Of a stretch of DNA of 64,000 nt, positions 48,385 to 58,797 are shown piece by piece. The stretch is from positions 66,540 to 130,539 of the forward strand of contig CACDII010000004.1 of assembly GCA_902552985.1 (NCBI GenBank), written 5' to 3'. The notes under the pieces were generated by a model that was given only the letters and a program-made list of their open reading frames with translations, was not told the DNA's origin and ran no database searches. Numbering within the stretch: position 1 is the stretch's first letter; the number at the start of each line of letters is the position of its first letter. The stretch comes from an uncultured Pelagibacteraceae bacterium. GTDB lineage: Bacteria > Pseudomonadota > Alphaproteobacteria > Pelagibacterales > Pelagibacteraceae. The position numbers were made by a program, and so were the translations under genes.

Positions 48385-48633
48385 TTATTTCCTTAAATTT
48401 AATTTTGTTAATACATTTTTATAAGAATCAACTTTATTCTTTTTTAAATAATCTAAAAGCTTCTTTCGTCTATTTACAGCTTTTAAAAGTCCAACTGCTG
48501 AATGTTTGTCTTTTTTGGATTGTTTAATATGCTTAGAAAGATTCTCAATTTTTTCAGTTAAAAGTCCTATCTGTACTTCAGATGAACCCGTATCTTTATC
48601 ATGATTTGATAATTCTTTTATTTTTTTCTTCAT
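48385..48633 (-). CDS. rpsO: 30S ribosomal protein S15
   Basis: 82 residues with the S15 core: DTGSSEVQIGLLTEKIENLSKHIKQ and LLKAVNRRKKLLDYLKK. Slightly shorter than the usual 88-89 at the N-terminus. Directly precedes pnp, with no intervening terminator visible, as in most bacteria. Confidence 0.97.
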   Translation of the reverse strand: MKKKIKELSNHDKDTGSSEVQIGLLTEKIENLSKHIKQSKKDKHSAVGLLKAVNRRKKLLDYLKKNKVDSYKNVLTKLNLRK

Positions 48634-48642
48634 TTTATTTTC

Positions 48643-49011
48643 CTATTTATTTGCTTGTTTTATTAAATTTTCAATTTTTTCTGCGTATTCAAATGACTCA
48701 TCTTTTCGAAAAAGAATCTTTGGTAAAAATTTTATTGTAATTTTCTTAGATAAAACTTTTCTAATTAAAAATGAAAATTCTTTAAGTTTTTCAACAGTTT
48801 CTTCAGAATTTTTTCCACCTAAAGGTAAAATAAAAGCTTTTGCAATTTTAAGATCTTGACTCATTTGTACCTCGGTTACTGTAATATTATTAGTTTCTAA
48901 ATTTGGAAGCTTTGCCTCATTTCTTACAAAAATCATTCCCAACGATTGTTTTATCATCTCTCCAACACGAAGTTGACGTTGAGAAATTGGCTTTCCTAAT
49001 TTATTGCTCAT
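48643..49011 (-). CDS. rbfA: Ribosome-binding factor A
   Basis: Small KH-like protein for late 16S rRNA maturation. SQRQLRVGEMIKQSLGMIF at the start and FLPKILFRKDESFEYAEKIENLI at the end are typical. 122 residues. One base after the infB stop and nine bases before rpsO; truB, usually between rbfA and rpsO, is absent. Confidence 0.94.
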   Translation of the reverse strand: MSNKLGKPISQRQLRVGEMIKQSLGMIFVRNEAKLPNLETNNITVTEVQMSQDLKIAKAFILPLGGKNSEETVEKLKEFSFLIRKVLSKKITIKFLPKILFRKDESFEYAEKIENLIKQANK

Positions 49012-49012
49012 T

Positions 49013-51235
49013 TTATATCATTCTTTCAGTTATAGTTGATTTGAACGCCTCAATGATGTCTTTTTTTTTATAATCATTGAAATCTCTTAGTGTTATTCCG
49101 CATTCTTGTCCAGTACTTACTTGTTTAGCCTGGTTTTTTTCCCTAAAAATTGAACCTATTTTTCCTGTATAAATTACAGCACTATCCCTTATTACTCTTG
49201 CGCTTGAACCACTTAGAATTTCACCTTCAACAACTTTTGAACCAGCTACTTTCCCAACACTAGATACTTTGAATATTTCTAAAATTTCTGCTGATCCTGT
49301 TATATCTTCTTTAATATCTGGTTCTAACAAGCCAGACATTCTTTTTTTAACATAATCTAAAACCTCATAAATAATATTGTAAAATGCAATTTTTATTTTT
49401 TCTTTCTCAGCCAATTTTTTAGCTTCTTTACTTGGTTTAACATTAAATGCTATTAAAACTGCATTAGATGCTTTTGCCAAATTAACATCTGTCTCGGTTA
49501 CCATACCTATATCAGATAAAATAATTTTAGCTTTTACTTCCTCATTTTTTATTTGATTGATTGCACCTTTAATCGCTTCGGAAGATCCATGAACATCTGC
49601 TTTTACAATAATGTTTAGTTCTTTTGAGGTTTTATCTTTAAAAGCAGATTCTTGTGTCACAAAAGTCAAAGGATTTTTTCCATCCTTTGTTTCTTGTATT
49701 CTTGTATCACAAAGGTCTTTTGCTTCTTTTTCATTTTCTAAAACTACTAATTCATCTCCTGCTTTTGCTGCCCCATTTATTCCTAAAATTTCAATAGGTA
49801 CAGAAGGAGTGGCTTCATCAATATTTTTACCTAAATCATTTATCAAAGCTCTAGCTTTACCCCATTTTAATCCACTAACAAAGTAATCACCCTTTTTAAG
49901 AGTTCCGGAAGTAATTATAACATTTACAACGGGCCCTCTTCCAACATCTATTTTTGACTCTAAAACTACTCCTGTAGCTTTTGACTCAAAGTTAGTTTTT
50001 AAATCTAAAATTTCAGCTTGTAATATTATAGATTCAATTAATTTGTCTAAATTTTTTTTAGTTTTTGTAGAAATTTCAACCATTAAAGTTTCTCCTGATA
50101 GCTCTTCAGCTATTAATTCGTGTTCAAGTAATTGATTTTTTACTTTTTGTGGGTCAGCATCGGGCAAGTCACATTTATTTATTGCAACAACAATTGGAAC
50201 TTTTGCAGCTTTAGCATGTTTAATGGACTCAACAGTTTGAGGTTTTACTCCGTCATTAGCTGCAACTACTAAAACCACAATATCAGTTAATTTAGATCCT
50301 CTAGCTCGCATTTCAGTAAAAGCTGCATGACCGGGTGTATCTATAAATGTTATTTTTTTTGAATTATGTTCTATTTGATATGCACCTACATGCTGTGTAA
50401 TCCCGCCAAACTCGCCCGATACTACGTTAGTTTTTCTTAGGGCATCAAGAACAGAAGTTTTTCCATGATCTACATGACCCATAACAGTTACGATTGGGGG
50501 TCTATTAATTAGATTTTCGGATCTAGAATCTTTTATTTTTTGTATAATTTCTTCTGCTTTAGTTTCTCTTATAGGATTATGTCCAAATTCTTTTACCAGA
50601 TATTCAGCAGTATCGGCTGCAAGATTTTGGTTAATTGTTACTGTTACTCCCATTTCGAGTAAATGCTTTATAACTTTACTCGATTGCTCTGCCATTCTGT
50701 TCGCTAATTCTCTTACAGTAATTACCTCTGGAATATTAACATCTCTTTTTACAGGTTTTAAATTTTCTTGAAACTCTTCCTTGGTAAGACCTTTATTTTC
50801 TTTTAATCTCTGTCTTTTAAGTGATGCCAAACTTCTTTGTCTAGTTTCAATTTTATCACTTAAAGCCCTTGATACAGTTAGTTTAAGTTCTCTTTTTTTG
50901 CCAGGCGCTTTTCCTTTTCCATCTTTTAATGAAGTTTCAACTTTAAGTCTTTTTGTTGCTCTTTGTTCAGCAAGCTTACGCTTTTCATAATCATTTGTAA
51001 TTGGATGTGCACTCTTTGCTTTAAAAGGCTGCCTTAACTTATTATTATCACTTTTAAAATTTTTATTTCCTTCATTTTTTTTAAAGTTATGTGATTTATC
51101 TTTAAATTTATTAAAAGGTTTATCTGATTTTTTTCCTATTATTACTGAATTTTTACTCTTAGACTTGGCTAATTCAATATTTTCTATTGATTTTTTAGCA
51201 TTTCCGGAAATTGTTAATTTTGTTTTTTTTACCAT
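49013..51235 (-). CDS. infB: Translation initiation factor IF-2
   Basis: GTPase that places initiator tRNA. The N-terminal ~165 residues are Lys-rich and low-complexity; the IF2_N domain (EVITVRELANRMAEQSSKVIKHL) is near 170; G1 GHVDHGKTSVLD near 257, DTPGHAAF and NKCD follow, then the beta-barrel and C-terminal domains. 740 residues, on the short side. Follows nusA by ten bases without the usual ylxR. Confidence 0.97.
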   Translation of the reverse strand: MVKKTKLTISGNAKKSIENIELAKSKSKNSVIIGKKSDKPFNKFKDKSHNFKKNEGNKNFKSDNNKLRQPFKAKSAHPITNDYEKRKLAEQRATKRLKVETSLKDGKGKAPGKKRELKLTVSRALSDKIETRQRSLASLKRQRLKENKGLTKEEFQENLKPVKRDVNIPEVITVRELANRMAEQSSKVIKHLLEMGVTVTINQNLAADTAEYLVKEFGHNPIRETKAEEIIQKIKDSRSENLINRPPIVTVMGHVDHGKTSVLDALRKTNVVSGEFGGITQHVGAYQIEHNSKKITFIDTPGHAAFTEMRARGSKLTDIVVLVVAANDGVKPQTVESIKHAKAAKVPIVVAINKCDLPDADPQKVKNQLLEHELIAEELSGETLMVEISTKTKKNLDKLIESIILQAEILDLKTNFESKATGVVLESKIDVGRGPVVNVIITSGTLKKGDYFVSGLKWGKARALINDLGKNIDEATPSVPIEILGINGAAKAGDELVVLENEKEAKDLCDTRIQETKDGKNPLTFVTQESAFKDKTSKELNIIVKADVHGSSEAIKGAINQIKNEEVKAKIILSDIGMVTETDVNLAKASNAVLIAFNVKPSKEAKKLAEKEKIKIAFYNIIYEVLDYVKKRMSGLLEPDIKEDITGSAEILEIFKVSSVGKVAGSKVVEGEILSGSSARVIRDSAVIYTGKIGSIFREKNQAKQVSTGQECGITLRDFNDYKKKDIIEAFKSTITERMI

Positions 51236-51245
51236 ATCTCATCAC

Positions 51246-52799
51246 TTAATCTTTATAAATTTTATTTCTCGCAGACATAATTAATTCATCAGCTTCATTT
51301 TTTGATAAAGCAAAGTCCTCTAAATAACCTTTTATTTTAACTCTTTCACCTTTGATTATATCATAACCTCCAGTTAATTCATCAGATGCAAGATCAGCAA
51401 AATCAGCTAGTTTTAAAATTTTTTGTTCACCTAGTGTAACTAACATGCCTGGGGTTAGTCCTTCATGATTAATAAGTTCATTTTCTAAACCTAAACTCTT
51501 TATTCTATTTGAAATTTCTTCCTGATCTTTTTGATAAAATTCTTTTGCTCTTTCAATTAAAGCTTCAGCAGTTTCATTTTCTATTCCTTCAATTTTTACT
51601 AGGGCTTCAACCGTACTATCTTTAATATCATCTATTGATGAAAAACCTTCTGCTACCAGTAACTGTCCTAGCGTTTCATCTAATTCTAGATTTTTAACAA
51701 AATTTTCTGTTTTTTCTTTAAACTCAACCTGTCTTCTCTCAGAGTCTTCTTGGTCTGTCATTATATTAATTTCATAATTCATTAATTTTGTTGCCAACCT
51801 AACATTTTGACCTCTTCTACCAATTGCCTTACTTAAATTTTCTTCAGTCAAAATAACATCTAATTTTTTTGATGCACTATCAACATTTACTCTTTGAACT
51901 TCTGCTGGTGACAACGCATTAGAAACTACAATTGCTGGATCCTCTGACCAGTTAACAATATCAATTTTTTCTCCTTGAAGTTCATTAACAACTGCTTGCA
52001 CTCTAGAACCTCTCATTCCTACGCATGCTCCAACAGGATCTAAGGAATTATCGATTGCTTTAACACAAATTTTTGCCCTACTTCCTGGATCTCTTGCTGA
52101 TGATTTTATTTCAATTAGTCCATCATAAATTTCTGGAACCTCTTGAATAAATAATTTTTCCATAAATTTTGGATGAGCTCTAGATAAAAATATTTGTTGA
52201 CCCCTTGTTTCTCTTCTAACATCATAGCAATATGCTTTTACGCGATCCCCTGCTTTAATATTCTCCCTAGGAATCAGTTCATTTTTTTGAATTATTGCTT
52301 CCGTCTTTCCCAAATCAACAATTATATTTCCAAATTCTAAACGCTTAACTATTCCACTTAAAATAGTATCTTTCTTATCCTTAAAATCATTAAATTGTCT
52401 TTCTCTTTCTGCTTCTCTAACATTAAAAGTAATTACTTGTTTTGCTGTTTGTGCTGCTATTCTTCCAAAATCAAAGGATGGTAAAACTTGCAAAACTTCA
52501 TCTCCAATTTTTTTTGATTTATTTTGATCATTTAAAGTTATAGCCTCTTTAAGACTTATTTCTGTGTTAGTATTTTCTGGTTTTTCAACAATTATTAATT
52601 TTCTAAAAATTTCAATATCACCATTATCTCTGTTTATTAAAACCTTCACCTCATTATCTTGACCAAATTTTGCCTTTGCTGCCTTGGCAATTCCATTTTC
52701 CATAGAGGAAATTATTAATTCTTTATCTATAGATTTTTCTAAGGCCACAGCTTCTGCAATTCTTAACAATTCTAGTTTATCGGCTCTTTTATTTAACAT
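51246..52799 (-). CDS. nusA: Transcription termination/antitermination factor NusA
   Basis: RNA polymerase-associated elongation factor. N-terminal domain 1-125, S1 domain near 135-200 (GDRVKAYCYDVRRETRGQQIFLSRAHP), KH domains with CVGMRGSRVQAVVNEL and AIGRRGQNVRLA, and C-terminal helix-hairpin-helix repeats (LLVAEGFSSIDDI and TLGEQKILKLADFADL). 517 residues. A perfect palindromic terminator lies only 20 bases before the ATG. rimP, usually upstream, is absent. Confidence 0.97.
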   Translation of the reverse strand: MLNKRADKLELLRIAEAVALEKSIDKELIISSMENGIAKAAKAKFGQDNEVKVLINRDNGDIEIFRKLIIVEKPENTNTEISLKEAITLNDQNKSKKIGDEVLQVLPSFDFGRIAAQTAKQVITFNVREAERERQFNDFKDKKDTILSGIVKRLEFGNIIVDLGKTEAIIQKNELIPRENIKAGDRVKAYCYDVRRETRGQQIFLSRAHPKFMEKLFIQEVPEIYDGLIEIKSSARDPGSRAKICVKAIDNSLDPVGACVGMRGSRVQAVVNELQGEKIDIVNWSEDPAIVVSNALSPAEVQRVNVDSASKKLDVILTEENLSKAIGRRGQNVRLATKLMNYEINIMTDQEDSERRQVEFKEKTENFVKNLELDETLGQLLVAEGFSSIDDIKDSTVEALVKIEGIENETAEALIERAKEFYQKDQEEISNRIKSLGLENELINHEGLTPGMLVTLGEQKILKLADFADLASDELTGGYDIIKGERVKIKGYLEDFALSKNEADELIMSARNKIYKD

Positions 52800-52809
52800 A
52801 TTTTAGTTA

Positions 52810-52842
52810 CTTCCAAAAAAAAATGGGCCTAGGCCCATTTTT
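52810..52842 (-). terminator. Intrinsic terminator between metK and nusA
   Basis: A perfect 24-base palindrome at 52819-52842 centres on GGGCCTAGGCCC; as RNA it makes a 10-bp stem with a 4-base loop, followed on the minus strand by nine T. It ends metK transcripts and lies 20 bases before the nusA start. Confidence 0.88.
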
Positions 52843-52898
52843 GAAATTTCAACAATGTAAGAGGAATATAATAATTTTTTTTAAATATTCAACTTTAA

Positions 52899-54062
52899 TT
52901 ACTTCGAAAAAACACGGGATTTATCAGTTTTTTCCCATGAAAAAGAACCATTAGACTCTGGATCTCTTCCAAAGTGTCCATAGGCAGCTGTTTTCTGATA
53001 AATGGGTTTATTTAAACCCAACATTTCTCTTATACCTCTTGGACTTAAATCAAAATTTTCATTAATTAACTTTTCAACATGTCTATTCTTTTCTTCGTCG
53101 TTATCAAATAGATCTACATAAATAGACAGAGGTTTAGACACACCAATTGCATATGCTAGTTGAATTAAACATTTATTAGATATTTTTGAAGCAACTACAT
53201 TTTTAGCTAAATATCTAGAAGCATAAGCTGCAGACCTATCTACTTTCGTTGGATCTTTTCCTGAAAAAGCTCCTCCACCATGAGGTGCTGCACCACCATA
53301 GGTATCTACGATTATCTTCCTGCCAGTCAATCCACTATCCCCATCGGGACCACCTATAACAAAATTTCCTGTAGGATTAATATAAATCTCGTTTTCATCA
53401 AGATTTCCTAATAAATTTTTTGGAATAGATCTCTCAATGTATGGCATACAAAGCTCTTTAACTTTTGCTAAGTTAACATCTTTGGAATGTTGTGTAGAAA
53501 TCACCACTGATTTAACAGCATTCGGCACACCATCTTTATACTCAATTGTAATTTGACTTTTTGAATCTGGCTCTATTCCTTTAAGTTTTCCAGATTTTCT
53601 ATCTTCAGCCATCAATCTTAAAATCCTGTGTGAGTAATGAATTGGAGCTGGCATTAAAACATCTGTTTCATTACATGCATATCCAAACATAATTCCTTGA
53701 TCTCCAGCGCCCTCATCTTTGTTTCCCGATGAGTCAACTCCCATAGCTATATCTGCTGACTGAGAATGTAAGTGAGTTTCAATCTTAGTAGTTTCTTTCC
53801 AACTAAAACCATCTTGGTCATAACCAATGTCTTTAATACAGTCTCTAACTTTTGATATTAATTCTTCATTATTAATTTTTGGACCTCTTGTCTCTCCTGC
53901 CAAAACTACTTTATTTGTAGTAGTTAAAGTTTCGCATGCTACTCTTGCTTGAGGTTCCATTCCTAAATATGTATCAACTACCATATCTGAAATTCTGTCA
54001 CACACCTTGTCAGGATGTCCTTCTGATACCGATTCACTAGTAAATAAAAAATTTTTTTTCAT
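52899..54062 (-). CDS. metK: S-adenosylmethionine synthetase
   Basis: Makes SAM from methionine and [23 protein letters not shown] at the start, [14 protein letters not shown] near 120, [26 protein letters not shown] near 255 are the family signatures. 387 residues. Four bases after lnt, followed by the terminator at 52819-52842. I find no SAM riboswitch upstream. Confidence 0.97.
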   Translation of the reverse strand: MKKNFLFTSESVSEGHPDKVCDRISDMVVDTYLGMEPQARVACETLTTTNKVVLAGETRGPKINNEELISKVRDCIKDIGYDQDGFSWKETTKIETHLHSQSADIAMGVDSSGNKDEGAGDQGIMFGYACNETDVLMPAPIHYSHRILRLMAEDRKSGKLKGIEPDSKSQITIEYKDGVPNAVKSVVISTQHSKDVNLAKVKELCMPYIERSIPKNLLGNLDENEIYINPTGNFVIGGPDGDSGLTGRKIIVDTYGGAAPHGGGAFSGKDPTKVDRSAAYASRYLAKNVVASKISNKCLIQLAYAIGVSKPLSIYVDLFDNDEEKNRHVEKLINENFDLSPRGIREMLGLNKPIYQKTAAYGHFGRDPESNGSFSWEKTDKSRVFSK

Positions 54063-54066
54063 TTGA

Positions 54067-55593
54067 TTATTCTCCTGATTTTTTTAAAAAAAAAATCAAA
54101 ATAATATAAAATGATAAAAAGTAAAAGAATATTATGTTGCCATTTTTAGAAAAAAAAGTGTTTTCAACTTTTTTGAAACTTTTTATTTCAATAACTCCCT
54201 TCTGAGTTGATTCTATTGACTCAACTACTTGACCTACAGAGTTAATATAAGCTGTCGTGCCATTGTTTGCAGAGCGAATTAGATTTTTTCCTTCTTCAAT
54301 TGCTCTAAATATTGAATGTGAAAAATGTTGTTGCAATCCGATTGAATTACCAAACCAACCATCTTCAGATATATTGATAATAAAATCAAAATCATCGCTA
54401 TTCTTATTTAAATATCCTGTGTAAATAATTTCGTAACAAATAAGTGGTAAATATTTTATATTATTAAGATTAAATGTTTTCCTATTATTATCAGCTGTAA
54501 ATGATTGATACCCAGTTATTATTTTCTTCATCCCTAATTTAGAAAATAAATTTTCAAAAGGTAAAAACTCTCCAAATGGTACTAATTTATTTTTATTATA
54601 TTGAAAAAGTACATTTAAATTATTATCTAAAACTACAAGCGAATTAAAAATTTTTGAATCTTTATTACTACTAATTCCTAAAATAATTTTATGATTGGAT
54701 GAAAAATTATTTTTAAATAATTTTTTATAACGTATTAAATCTTCTAAATATACACTTGTAAGGATTCCTTCTGGGAATACAAAAATTGTATTTTCAAGAG
54801 GGTTTGGATTACTTAATTCAATTAAGTCATTTAAAATTGTTGGAGATTCTTCATTTTCAAAAAATCTATCTATTTCAATTTTAGGAGAAATAAGCTTAAT
54901 GGTACTATTAATTTCTATATTATCTTTATAATTATATTCATCAACTTTAGTTACTCCAAAAATATAATTTGAAATTATAAATAATATTACAGTAAAAGTT
55001 ATTATTAATTTTGATTTAAGAGTATTTTTTAAAAGAAAAATTGAAGGAATAGTAAATATAGTAATTGCTATTAAGTTAAGTGTGTATGTTCCAATTAAAG
55101 ATAAAGATTGAAGAAAATAAATATGATTTACTAAGCTATAAACATGTAAATTCCAAGGAAAACCACCTAAAATAAATCCTCTAATAAATTCAATCGATGA
55201 AATTGCTAAAGCAAAAATTAATATAGAAGATAAATTATTTTTTAAATTAAAAAACGAACAGATAAACGTAGCAATCGCATAAAATAAACCGAGAAATAAT
55301 GGTATAATTAAAAACGCAATAGGAATTAGTGTTTTGAACTGATCATCAAAAGTTAAAGAATTAGTAATCCAATATATATTCGAAAAAAAATAACCAAAAC
55401 CAAACAACCAACCTATCTTAAAAGAATCCCATTTATTATTTGTAATATTCGAAACGAAAAAAATAAAAAAAATTGGAAAAAAAATAAAGTTTACTAATAA
55501 ATAATTATAAGGCGGTAAGCTAAATGATATTATTATCCCTATAAAAATAGGAATTATATGAAAAATAAGTTTATTTTTTATATTAAAAATCAA
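54067..55593 (-). CDS. lnt: Apolipoprotein N-acyltransferase
   Basis: Membrane enzyme that adds the third acyl chain to lipoproteins. About six to eight N-terminal hydrophobic segments (to ~residue 205), then a nitrilase-type domain with Glu in [11 protein letters not shown] near 274, Lys in the middle and Cys in [10 protein letters not shown] near 389. 508 residues. Two bases after ybeY. The lipoprotein at 29032 would be a substrate. Confidence 0.93.
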   Translation of the reverse strand: MIFNIKNKLIFHIIPIFIGIIISFSLPPYNYLLVNFIFFPIFFIFFVSNITNNKWDSFKIGWLFGFGYFFSNIYWITNSLTFDDQFKTLIPIAFLIIPLFLGLFYAIATFICSFFNLKNNLSSILIFALAISSIEFIRGFILGGFPWNLHVYSLVNHIYFLQSLSLIGTYTLNLIAITIFTIPSIFLLKNTLKSKLIITFTVILFIISNYIFGVTKVDEYNYKDNIEINSTIKLISPKIEIDRFFENEESPTILNDLIELSNPNPLENTIFVFPEGILTSVYLEDLIRYKKLFKNNFSSNHKIILGISSNKDSKIFNSLVVLDNNLNVLFQYNKNKLVPFGEFLPFENLFSKLGMKKIITGYQSFTADNNRKTFNLNNIKYLPLICYEIIYTGYLNKNSDDFDFIINISEDGWFGNSIGLQQHFSHSIFRAIEEGKNLIRSANNGTTAYINSVGQVVESIESTQKGVIEIKSFKKVENTFFSKNGNIIFFYFLSFYIILIFFLKKSGE

Positions 55594-55595
55594 TT

Positions 55596-56036
55596 TTACT
55601 TATTTAAATAATTAAATATTAAACTTTCTTTTTTAGTCATTTTTTTAAAATCCTTAAATTTTTTATGATCAAAACCAGTTAAATGCAAATATCCATGTAT
55701 CCACATTTTATCAAATTCAATATTAAAAGTTGAAAATTTTGAACGTTTATTTATAATTTCAAAGCTTAATGCTATATCCCCAATGTAATTTTTTTTTTTA
55801 TAAACATTTTCAATTGGAAAAGATAGAACATCTGTTGTTTTATTTTTATTTCTAAATTTTTTATTTAGTATTTTCATTTTTTTATTATTAGTAAGAAATA
55901 TAGTAAACTCTTGTTTTTTATTTTTGAAGTTTGGAGCTTTTGATAATTTTTTTAGTTTAGATTGAATATAAGAATATGGTTTCTTTATCCTTTGCTTCCA
56001 AATTGGATAGTCCAATATTACATTGGCTTTAATCAT
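55596..56036 (-). CDS. ybeY: Endoribonuclease YbeY
   Basis: Zinc-dependent RNase for 16S rRNA 3' processing and ribosome quality control. The metal motif HGYLHLTGFDH near residue 114 is complete, with RNKNKTTDVLSFP upstream. 146 residues. Overlaps the end of phoH by eight bases, in the usual phoH-ybeY-lnt order (the hlyC/corC gene often between ybeY and lnt is missing). Confidence 0.95.
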   Translation of the reverse strand: MIKANVILDYPIWKQRIKKPYSYIQSKLKKLSKAPNFKNKKQEFTIFLTNNKKMKILNKKFRNKNKTTDVLSFPIENVYKKKNYIGDIALSFEIINKRSKFSTFNIEFDKMWIHGYLHLTGFDHKKFKDFKKMTKKESLIFNYLNK

Positions 56037-57036
56037 TATTTTGATCTGAATAAGCCTTAACTATCTTAGAAACTAGAGGGTGCCTGACTACATCATTATG
56101 ATCAAAATCAACAATCGAAATTTCCTTAAGGTGACCTAATAATTTTTTTGATCTATTAAGTCCCGATAAAGATTTGTTGGGTAAATCAATTTGAGATGGA
56201 TCACCATTTATTACAATTTTAGTGTTTTCTCCTATCCTGGTTAAAAACATTTTGATTTGTGTATCTGTAGCATTTTGAGCTTCATCTAAAATTGCAAAAG
56301 AATTTTTTAACGTTCTTCCTCTCATAAAAGCAAGAGGTGCAATCTCGATATCTCCTATTTCAATTCTTTTTTGAATTTTTTCAAAATCTAAAAGGTCATA
56401 TAAAGAATCGTAAAGTGGTCTAAGATATGGATCTACTTTCTCTCTCATATCACCAGGTAAAAAACCAAGTCTTTCACCGGCTTCTACTGCTGGTCTTGAT
56501 AAAATTATTCTTTCGATTTTTTTTTCTAATAACATTGTTAATGCAACAGCAACTGCTAAAAAAGTTTTTCCTGTACCCGCTGGACCTGTTGAAATTATAA
56601 TATCATTTTCTTTTAACGATCTTACATATATTTTTTGTTTTTCTGATCTTGGAATTACAGATTTTTTTGGCGTCTTAATGATATATTCAATATTTTTTTT
56701 AGAATTGTTAATTTTTTCATCAATCATAAATTTATTTACAGATGAAACTATATCCTTTTTTTCAATTGTACCATTAATAATAAATTGTTCTGCTAAGAAT
56801 TTTATTGCATTTTTAACCAACTCATTTTTTTTTACATTACTTTTGATTAAAATTGAATTTCCTCTAGAATAAATGCTTGTATTAGTAATTTTTTCCAGCT
56901 CTTTTAAGTTATCATTGAATTCTCCAACTACTCCCAATAACAAGTCATTATTTTGAAAAATGACGCTTAAAGTGCCATTTTCAGAATAAACAAATTTTAA
57001 TTCTGAATCTAGTTGTTTGTTTGCTGTAGTTCTCAA
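56029..57036 (-). CDS. phoH: PhoH-family ATPase
   Basis: Predicted RNA-associated ATPase/helicase. Walker A GPAGTGKTFLAVAVA near residue 150 and Walker B FAILDEAQNAT near 250, with GERLGFLPGDMREKVDPYLRPLYD between. The N-terminal part is the YbeZ-type KH-like extension. 335 residues. Begins one base after the miaB stop. Confidence 0.94.
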   Translation of the reverse strand: MRTTANKQLDSELKFVYSENGTLSVIFQNNDLLLGVVGEFNDNLKELEKITNTSIYSRGNSILIKSNVKKNELVKNAIKFLAEQFIINGTIEKKDIVSSVNKFMIDEKINNSKKNIEYIIKTPKKSVIPRSEKQKIYVRSLKENDIIISTGPAGTGKTFLAVAVALTMLLEKKIERIILSRPAVEAGERLGFLPGDMREKVDPYLRPLYDSLYDLLDFEKIQKRIEIGDIEIAPLAFMRGRTLKNSFAILDEAQNATDTQIKMFLTRIGENTKIVINGDPSQIDLPNKSLSGLNRSKKLLGHLKEISIVDFDHNDVVRHPLVSKIVKAYSDQNND

Positions 57037-57037
57037 A

Positions 57038-58375
57038 TTAAGCTGCCCTCATATTTTTTTTTGCTTCAATTTTTCCAAACAGATTATTTTGATTACTTGT
57101 ATCTATTTTAATTTTTAAAAGTTTTCCAATATTATCAATATTACCTTCAAAAATTACTGAATTAAAATATTTATTTCTTCCAAATAATTTAGACTGATCT
57201 TTAAGTTTATTTTCTACTAAAACTTCTATTATTTTGTTTTCAAAAGATTTATTCATCTTTGCTTGATAATCAAATAAATGTTTTTGAATTGTTATCAATC
57301 TCTCCTTAGAAATATCTTTATCTATCAATTTAAGATTTGCAGCTTTTGTACCTGGTCGTGGGCTAAAAATAAATGAATAAGAATTTATAAATTTAATTTT
57401 TTTAACTAAATTTAAAGTCTCCTTAAAATCTTCATTTGTCTCTCCAGGATAAGAGATGATAAAATCACTTGAAAATTCAATCTTTGGATTAATTTTTTTA
57501 ATTTTTTCATAAGTAATTAAATAATCTTCAACTGTATGCTTTCTGTTCATTAGCTTTAAAATTTTGTTTGACCCACTTTGAATTGGTAAATGAATAAAAG
57601 GCATTAATTTTTTGTTACTTTTATAACAGTCAATTAAATCGTCTGTCATATCTCTAGGGTGAGAAGTTGTATATCTTATTCTGTTTAATTCTGAAAATTT
57701 TTCAAGTTCGTTAATTAAATTAGAAATTCTATATTTTTTATTATTTTCAACATACAAATATGCATTAACATTCTGTCCAAGAAGAGTGATTTCTTTTGCT
57801 CCATTTTTAATTAAATTTTCTGCCTCTAATATTATCTTGTTGAATGGTCTTGAATACTCAGGACCTCTAGTAAATGGAACTACACAAAAATTACAGAATT
57901 TGTCACATCCTTCCTGTATACTTAAAAAAGCAGAAACTTTATTGTTTCTATTTTCTATTTTATCAAAATATTCAAATTTAGAAACTGTATCAAATTCAGT
58001 TTCTTCTTTTTTATTTTTAGGAACAAATTTTTCTAATAGGTCATTTATTTTGTGATATGATTGTGGACCAACTATAGCATCTATATATGGCTCTCTTTTT
58101 AACATTTCATTATTTTCAGCCTGTGCAACACATCCTGCTACAACAATAATAGGTTTAGATTTTTTTCTATAAATTTTTTTTACTCTTCCAATCTCATGAT
58201 AAACTTTTTCCTTTGCTTTATCTCTTATGTGGCAAGTATTTAAAATAAAACAATCTGCATTTTCTTGGTCATTTGTTTTTTTAAAACCAATTTTTTTTAC
58301 GGAATCATAAATACGATTAGAATCGTATTCATTCATTTGACAACCAAATGTCTTAATAAATATTTTTTTTTCCAT
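57038..58375 (-). CDS. miaB: tRNA-2-methylthio-N6-dimethylallyladenosine synthase
   Basis: Radical SAM methylthiotransferase acting on A37 of tRNAs reading U-starting codons. N-terminal UPF0004 domain with FGCQMNEYDS, CHIRDKAKEK and GCVAQAE cysteines; radical SAM triad in CDKFCNFCVVPFTRG near 155; C-terminal TRAM domain. 445 residues. Downstream of fur by three bases. Confidence 0.96.
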   Translation of the reverse strand: MEKKIFIKTFGCQMNEYDSNRIYDSVKKIGFKKTNDQENADCFILNTCHIRDKAKEKVYHEIGRVKKIYRKKSKPIIVVAGCVAQAENNEMLKREPYIDAIVGPQSYHKINDLLEKFVPKNKKEETEFDTVSKFEYFDKIENRNNKVSAFLSIQEGCDKFCNFCVVPFTRGPEYSRPFNKIILEAENLIKNGAKEITLLGQNVNAYLYVENNKKYRISNLINELEKFSELNRIRYTTSHPRDMTDDLIDCYKSNKKLMPFIHLPIQSGSNKILKLMNRKHTVEDYLITYEKIKKINPKIEFSSDFIISYPGETNEDFKETLNLVKKIKFINSYSFIFSPRPGTKAANLKLIDKDISKERLITIQKHLFDYQAKMNKSFENKIIEVLVENKLKDQSKLFGRNKYFNSVIFEGNIDNIGKLLKIKIDTSNQNNLFGKIEAKKNMRAA

Positions 58376-58378
58376 TAG

Positions 58379-58789
58379 TTAAGATTTTTTTTTAACTCCA
58401 TAGAGTTCTAGTTTATGATCAACTAAGTCGTATCCAAGTTTTTTTGCTACTTTTTTTTGTAACATTTCAATTTCATCATCAACAAATTCAATTATTTTTC
58501 CTGATTGAACATCTATTAAATGATCATGGTGCCCTTCATTTAATTCTTCATATCGAGCCTTATCACCTTTGAATTCATGTTTTGTTAAAATTCCAGCCTC
58601 CTCAAAAAGTTTTACAGTTCTGTAAACTGTTGCGATACTAATCTTTGAATCTAATACTGAAACTCTTCTATAAAGTTCATCAACATTGGGATGATCATTT
58701 GACTCAGACATAACTTTTGCAATTATTTTTCTCTGGTCTGTTAACTTTACTCCTTTTGCCAAACATTTTTGTTCTATTGAATCTTTCAT
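58379..58789 (-). CDS. Fur-family metal regulator (Fur/Mur)
   Basis: Metal-responsive repressor of 136 residues: winged helix GVKLTDQRKIIAKVM and KISIATVYRTVKLFEEAGIL, then metal-binding EGHHDHLIDVQSGKIIEF. At this place in the alphaproteobacterial cluster (before miaB) the gene is Fur, often acting as the manganese regulator Mur. It lacks the Irr DHHHF sequence of the paralogue at 42501, so the organism has at least two Fur-family regulators. Confidence 0.9.
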   Translation of the reverse strand: MKDSIEQKCLAKGVKLTDQRKIIAKVMSESNDHPNVDELYRRVSVLDSKISIATVYRTVKLFEEAGILTKHEFKGDKARYEELNEGHHDHLIDVQSGKIIEFVDDEIEMLQKKVAKKLGYDLVDHKLELYGVKKKS

Positions 58790-58797
58790 ACTATATT

